DNA from: Megalonaias nervosa
Lineage: Eukaryota > Mollusca > Bivalvia > Unionida > Unionidae
NCBI GenBank assembly: GCA_016617855.1
Contig: JAECUM010001872.1
Coordinates: forward strand, 62,001 to 126,000
Reading direction: 5' to 3'
Length of the DNA stretch: 64,000 nt
Shown here: positions 61,004 to 64,000 of the stretch, one piece after another
How the letters are laid out: each line of letters begins with the position of its first letter
Numbering within the stretch: position 1 is the first letter of the stretch
Translations under genes and position numbers: made by a program
Notes under the pieces: generated by a model
Told to the model about the DNA's origin: nothing
The model's input: only the letters and a program-made list of their open reading frames with translations
Database searches by the model: none

Positions 61004-61122
61004 CTTGTCTATCCATTTCATCTTGCAACAGTTTTTCCATCTCATCATCCTCACAAATGTCCATGGGAAGGTCTCCATCATTGTTGACAGCAGATACACT
61101 GGCTCCCATCTCGAGCAAGTAC
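61004..61122 (-). CDS. PPP1R12-like: MYPT/PPP1R12-like exon: ankyrin repeats, middle part
   Basis: Most upstream recognised exon of a minus-strand myosin phosphatase targeting subunit. This protein anchors the PP1 catalytic subunit and directs it to myosin II. The 119-bp exon begins after a ...tttcag acceptor (AG at 61124-61123) and ends at an AAG|GTAATG donor (GT at 61003-61002). It has one leading base and one trailing base around 39 codons. The product includes LLEMGASVSAVNNDGDLP followed by an acidic DDEMEKLLQDEMDRQ stretch, which corresponds to the vertebrate MYPT1 ankyrin segment ending in EELLQNEVNRQG. Phase matches the next exon at 52624. The preceding exons, with the RVxF PP1-binding motif and the first ankyrin repeats, were not found before 64000 and should lie outside. 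Family assignment is by recognition of the protein sequence; orthology to 12A, B or C cannot be resolved. Confidence 0.9.
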
Positions 61123-62587
61123 CTGAAAAATTATTAAACATCAAATGTTTGGGATATGGACAGATTGCTGAGTTGGTTGAATTGGGACAAAAGCATTCAT
61201 TTGAATTTTACCTATGTTTACTTAAAAGGGCCAGCAAGTGGTAATAAAGCTTCCTGTGTAAAACAGACATTTGATGCCCCCTCTCTGATCATTATAATAT
61301 TTGATGATAAGAAAACTAATATGAAATTGAAGTTACGACCAAAATGAAATATTTTCATATCATGAAAAAAAAAAAAAATAAAATATTTTGTTTCATTTAG
61401 CTCCCTTGTATGATTTTTATACCCCTTTTCTTCTTGGATTTGGCACCCCTCTGAAAATGGCTCCCTGTACAAGTGCACTTCTTGCACAAAGCTTGTGCCA
61501 GCCTTGATACTTACCTATGTGTTCTCAATATAAATCTGTCTGAAACAAACTCAAAACAATGGAGCATTTTTGACAACAGAGAGTGAAAAGGATAATGGAA
61601 TGTACAGAGGGACACAAAGACCTTTATAAGGATGGACCCATGTAGAAAATTAACACCACATAACTCCTCCATGAACAAATAAGCGCTGAACAGGTTGCAG
61701 CTGGGATACTGCTTAGTCCCATTCTGTGTCATCACTATTTTCATTGTCACTATTGTCATCATTATCACAATCATGATCATTTTACTTGAAGAGGAATAAT
61801 GGCATACTCCAACTCAAGTAATCACAGAATCTACCAAATCAGAGAAAATTGTGCAATGTTACATCTGATAGAGAGACAGCTAAACTGACTCTTTAAAGGC
61901 CTTCACAAAAAGAAACAAGATGTACAAGCAACTACGGTAGTGCACATCCAAACACTTCAGGCATGTATTTCTTGCATGGCAAACAAAATACATTTCTCCT
62001 TTATCAAGACCTTTGGAGTACTGGAAGAATGTCTCATGTAACTGTCCAGCCAGAATATTGTGCAGGATTGCATAAACACAAAATCAAGAAGACAAATTTT
62101 CAAAATCTCCTTTTCAGCAATGGGCCAGAGAAGGTTAAGTAAATCCTTTCTGTACATGTGCACTAACCTCATATATTTCCAACAAAACTTAAATAAAATC
62201 CTTTATGCAGAGTGGAAGGGAAAACAGAGTTGAACTCTCAAAAGACCCTTGTATCAAATATTTCTCATGAACAGACCTTAAAAATAGACCAGTCAATAAT
62301 ATTTAACCTAACTGCACATCTGTATCAACCACATATCTATCAAAGTTTCATCAAAATCCTCCAAACTGGGGGGGTGTGAGGGGGTAGAAGTGGTGGGGTA
62401 GAAGTGGCAATAAAACAATTCCCCAAATATTCCCTATTTTGATTATTTTTAAGAAATGTTTAAAACAAAAAATTAAAAAAATTCCTGTTATGCATAACCC
62501 AGTATCTCAAAAGGTATCAGTATGCTTGTCTGTACAAGCACTTTTTCTGACTTTCATAAACTTTCTCGCAACATTGTTAACTATAAT
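61123..62587. other. MYPT intron, nothing recognised
   Basis: Upstream intron. No further ankyrin exon (WTPLHAAA-type codons on the minus strand) was found. A GT/CA-poor ATCATTATC-type microsatellite lies near 61740-61780. Confidence 0.5.
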
Positions 62588-62598
62588 GCTTAAATGAG

Positions 62599-62926
62599 AC
62601 TAATCCAGTGGCCTAGTGGTTATAGCATCTACTCTGGTGTGGAAGGTCGCAGGTTCGAACCCACCATCCCCACCCTGAGTCATATCAAAGACTTACATAA
62701 TGGTACCATACTAGCAGCTGCCTCACTTGGCGTTCAGCATTAGGAATTAGTGTTAGGACTGGTCGGGCTGGTGTCAGGATAATTTGACTGGATGAGACAT
62801 GATGCTACATGTCCGAGGCATGATGCTCCAGTGCTAGACATTACTATAAACTGCCACACTGCAAACATCATAGCGATATGATTGAAAAATTATGTTAAAA
62901 ATCGAAAACACACACACGCCCATAAA
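62599..62926 (+). mobile_element. tRNA-derived SINE family B, copy 2
   Basis: A box tggcctagtgg (62609-62619), B box ggttcgaaccc (62652-62662), the same body as 778-1110 and a (CA)n tail. Flanked by gcttaaatgag at 62588-62598 and 62927-62937, a perfect 11-bp target duplication. Confidence 0.9.
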
Positions 62927-62937
62927 GCTTAAATGAG

Positions 62938-64000
62938 CGAGTCAGGCAAGACAGGAACTCATCACATACCAGTGTGTAAAACTTAGACCTATTGCAACAT
63001 AATCTTAAAGTTTCAGTTTAATACAGCATCTGATGTTGAAGAAAGGAGATTTAAAAACTTTTAGTACAAAATTTTAACACTGTATAGACCTTTCCTGCAG
63101 ACAATGCTTACATAGTTATCTCCTCCTAGCCGACAGGTGTCAGCAACAGTGTCGACCATTAATTTGCTGATGAAGCCTGGTTACTGAGCATGCAAACTTT
63201 GTACTTTTGACTAGTTATAATAACAGATCTGTTAACCTTACACTTATTTCGAATTACTTAATAATTATCTCATGTAACTAACACAACCAATACAATCTGA
63301 GTGTCATTTAAAAGCAGATTCATAATGCACAAATTGATAAATTTTATGTATTATTCTTTGTCCTCTATTGAGAGACCACCTCTCTGGAGATTCTGTAACT
63401 GTAATAACTTAGAGCTATAAACAGTTTCATCTTCTGCTGTGTGCATCTAAAAGGAATAAATTAATTTAAATATTTATGGTGTGATACTGTTAATAGATAT
63501 CTCAAAATAAATAACATAAACCGTGTGGATAAATCAATAAAATATAACACAGTTTTATTACATGTGTTTACTGGATTTATCTACATGTAATATCTGCATT
63601 ATAAACAATTTACATTATCTGCTTCATTCTTTCTTCCATTCACTTTTTCCTCAGTAATCATAATTACACAGGCGTACTGATACTCCCTCAATATTCTAAT
63701 TGATACAAATATTACACACTGAAAAAACAATCAAATAATCAAGTATGACACAATGTAGTGGTTTTGACAATAATTTAGCAATCAACAGTTTTGGTTTGTG
63801 TCTTAGAGAAGGTGTGTTTTACAAGAAGGGGTGATGTTAATAAGAATTTTTCACATGGCGGCATGGTTTGTTCTTTAATTACTGAGTAAACAAGGTTACA
63901 GGATATGCATGATAGAAGCAAATATCTTGTCTCTCATTATCAAATTATACTGTATGCAGGAAGTGGTGGTTTTGGACAAGATTTTAGCGGGTAAAAAGAT
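62938..64000. other. MYPT intron, nothing recognised
   Basis: AT-rich; no upstream MYPT exon recognised before the window edge. Confidence 0.5.

Overview
This looks like an AT-rich invertebrate nuclear genome window, most likely from a lophotrochozoan such as a mollusc. That assignment is an inference from the gene, from tRNA-derived SINEs and from GTCACAGTGACC-type dispersed repeats; no taxonomic marker is present. There are no bacterial-style operons, rRNA genes or CRISPR arrays.

Host gene. One conserved gene crosses the window on the minus strand: a myosin phosphatase targeting subunit (MYPT / PPP1R12 family). Five of its exons can be placed with splice sites and compatible phases: 61004-61122, 52465-52624, 26350-26494, 22246-22320 and 21629-21696. 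They encode the second half of the N-terminal ankyrin-repeat block and the start of the linker after it. The start of the gene lies beyond 64000. The C-terminal exons were not recognised and lie below 21629 or outside the window. Nearly everything else is intron, including one of about 26 kb.

Mobile DNA fills the introns. From 28200 to 34871 there is a complete but decayed LTR retrotransposon of Ty3/gypsy type. It has about 1.19-kb LTRs and a 5-bp target duplication, and its coding order is gag - integrase - reverse transcriptase - RNase H. That is the Gmr1-like order rather than the usual gypsy order. It carries stops, frameshifts, a gag/protease deletion and a Lys in place of the catalytic integrase Glu. 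From 38.2 to 49.1 kb lies a cluster of TIR elements with TA duplications and pogo/Tigger-like ends: 38201-40356, an inverted broken relative at 40870-43380, 44797-46351 and 47217-49139. A hAT-type MITE is nested in the first. A piggyBac-type MITE with TTAA duplications is at 50257-51105. A 5-kb TIR element with TAA duplications at 53905-58930 carries a partial THAP domain and a second hAT-type MITE.

SINEs and satellites. Three or more tRNA-derived SINE families are present, several copies with clear target duplications. Tandem arrays include an 82/85-bp array at 1484-3554, a 37-bp array split by the LTR element, a 60-bp array split by a SINE, and several divergent dispersed arrays. A 205-bp MITE family (8.7, 9.1 and 14.6 kb) has a palindromic core that matches the 37-bp satellite unit, which suggests the satellite grew from the MITE.

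The feature of greatest interest is the gypsy-type element with integrase before reverse transcriptase. Next are the THAP-bearing TIR element and the MITE-to-satellite relationship.
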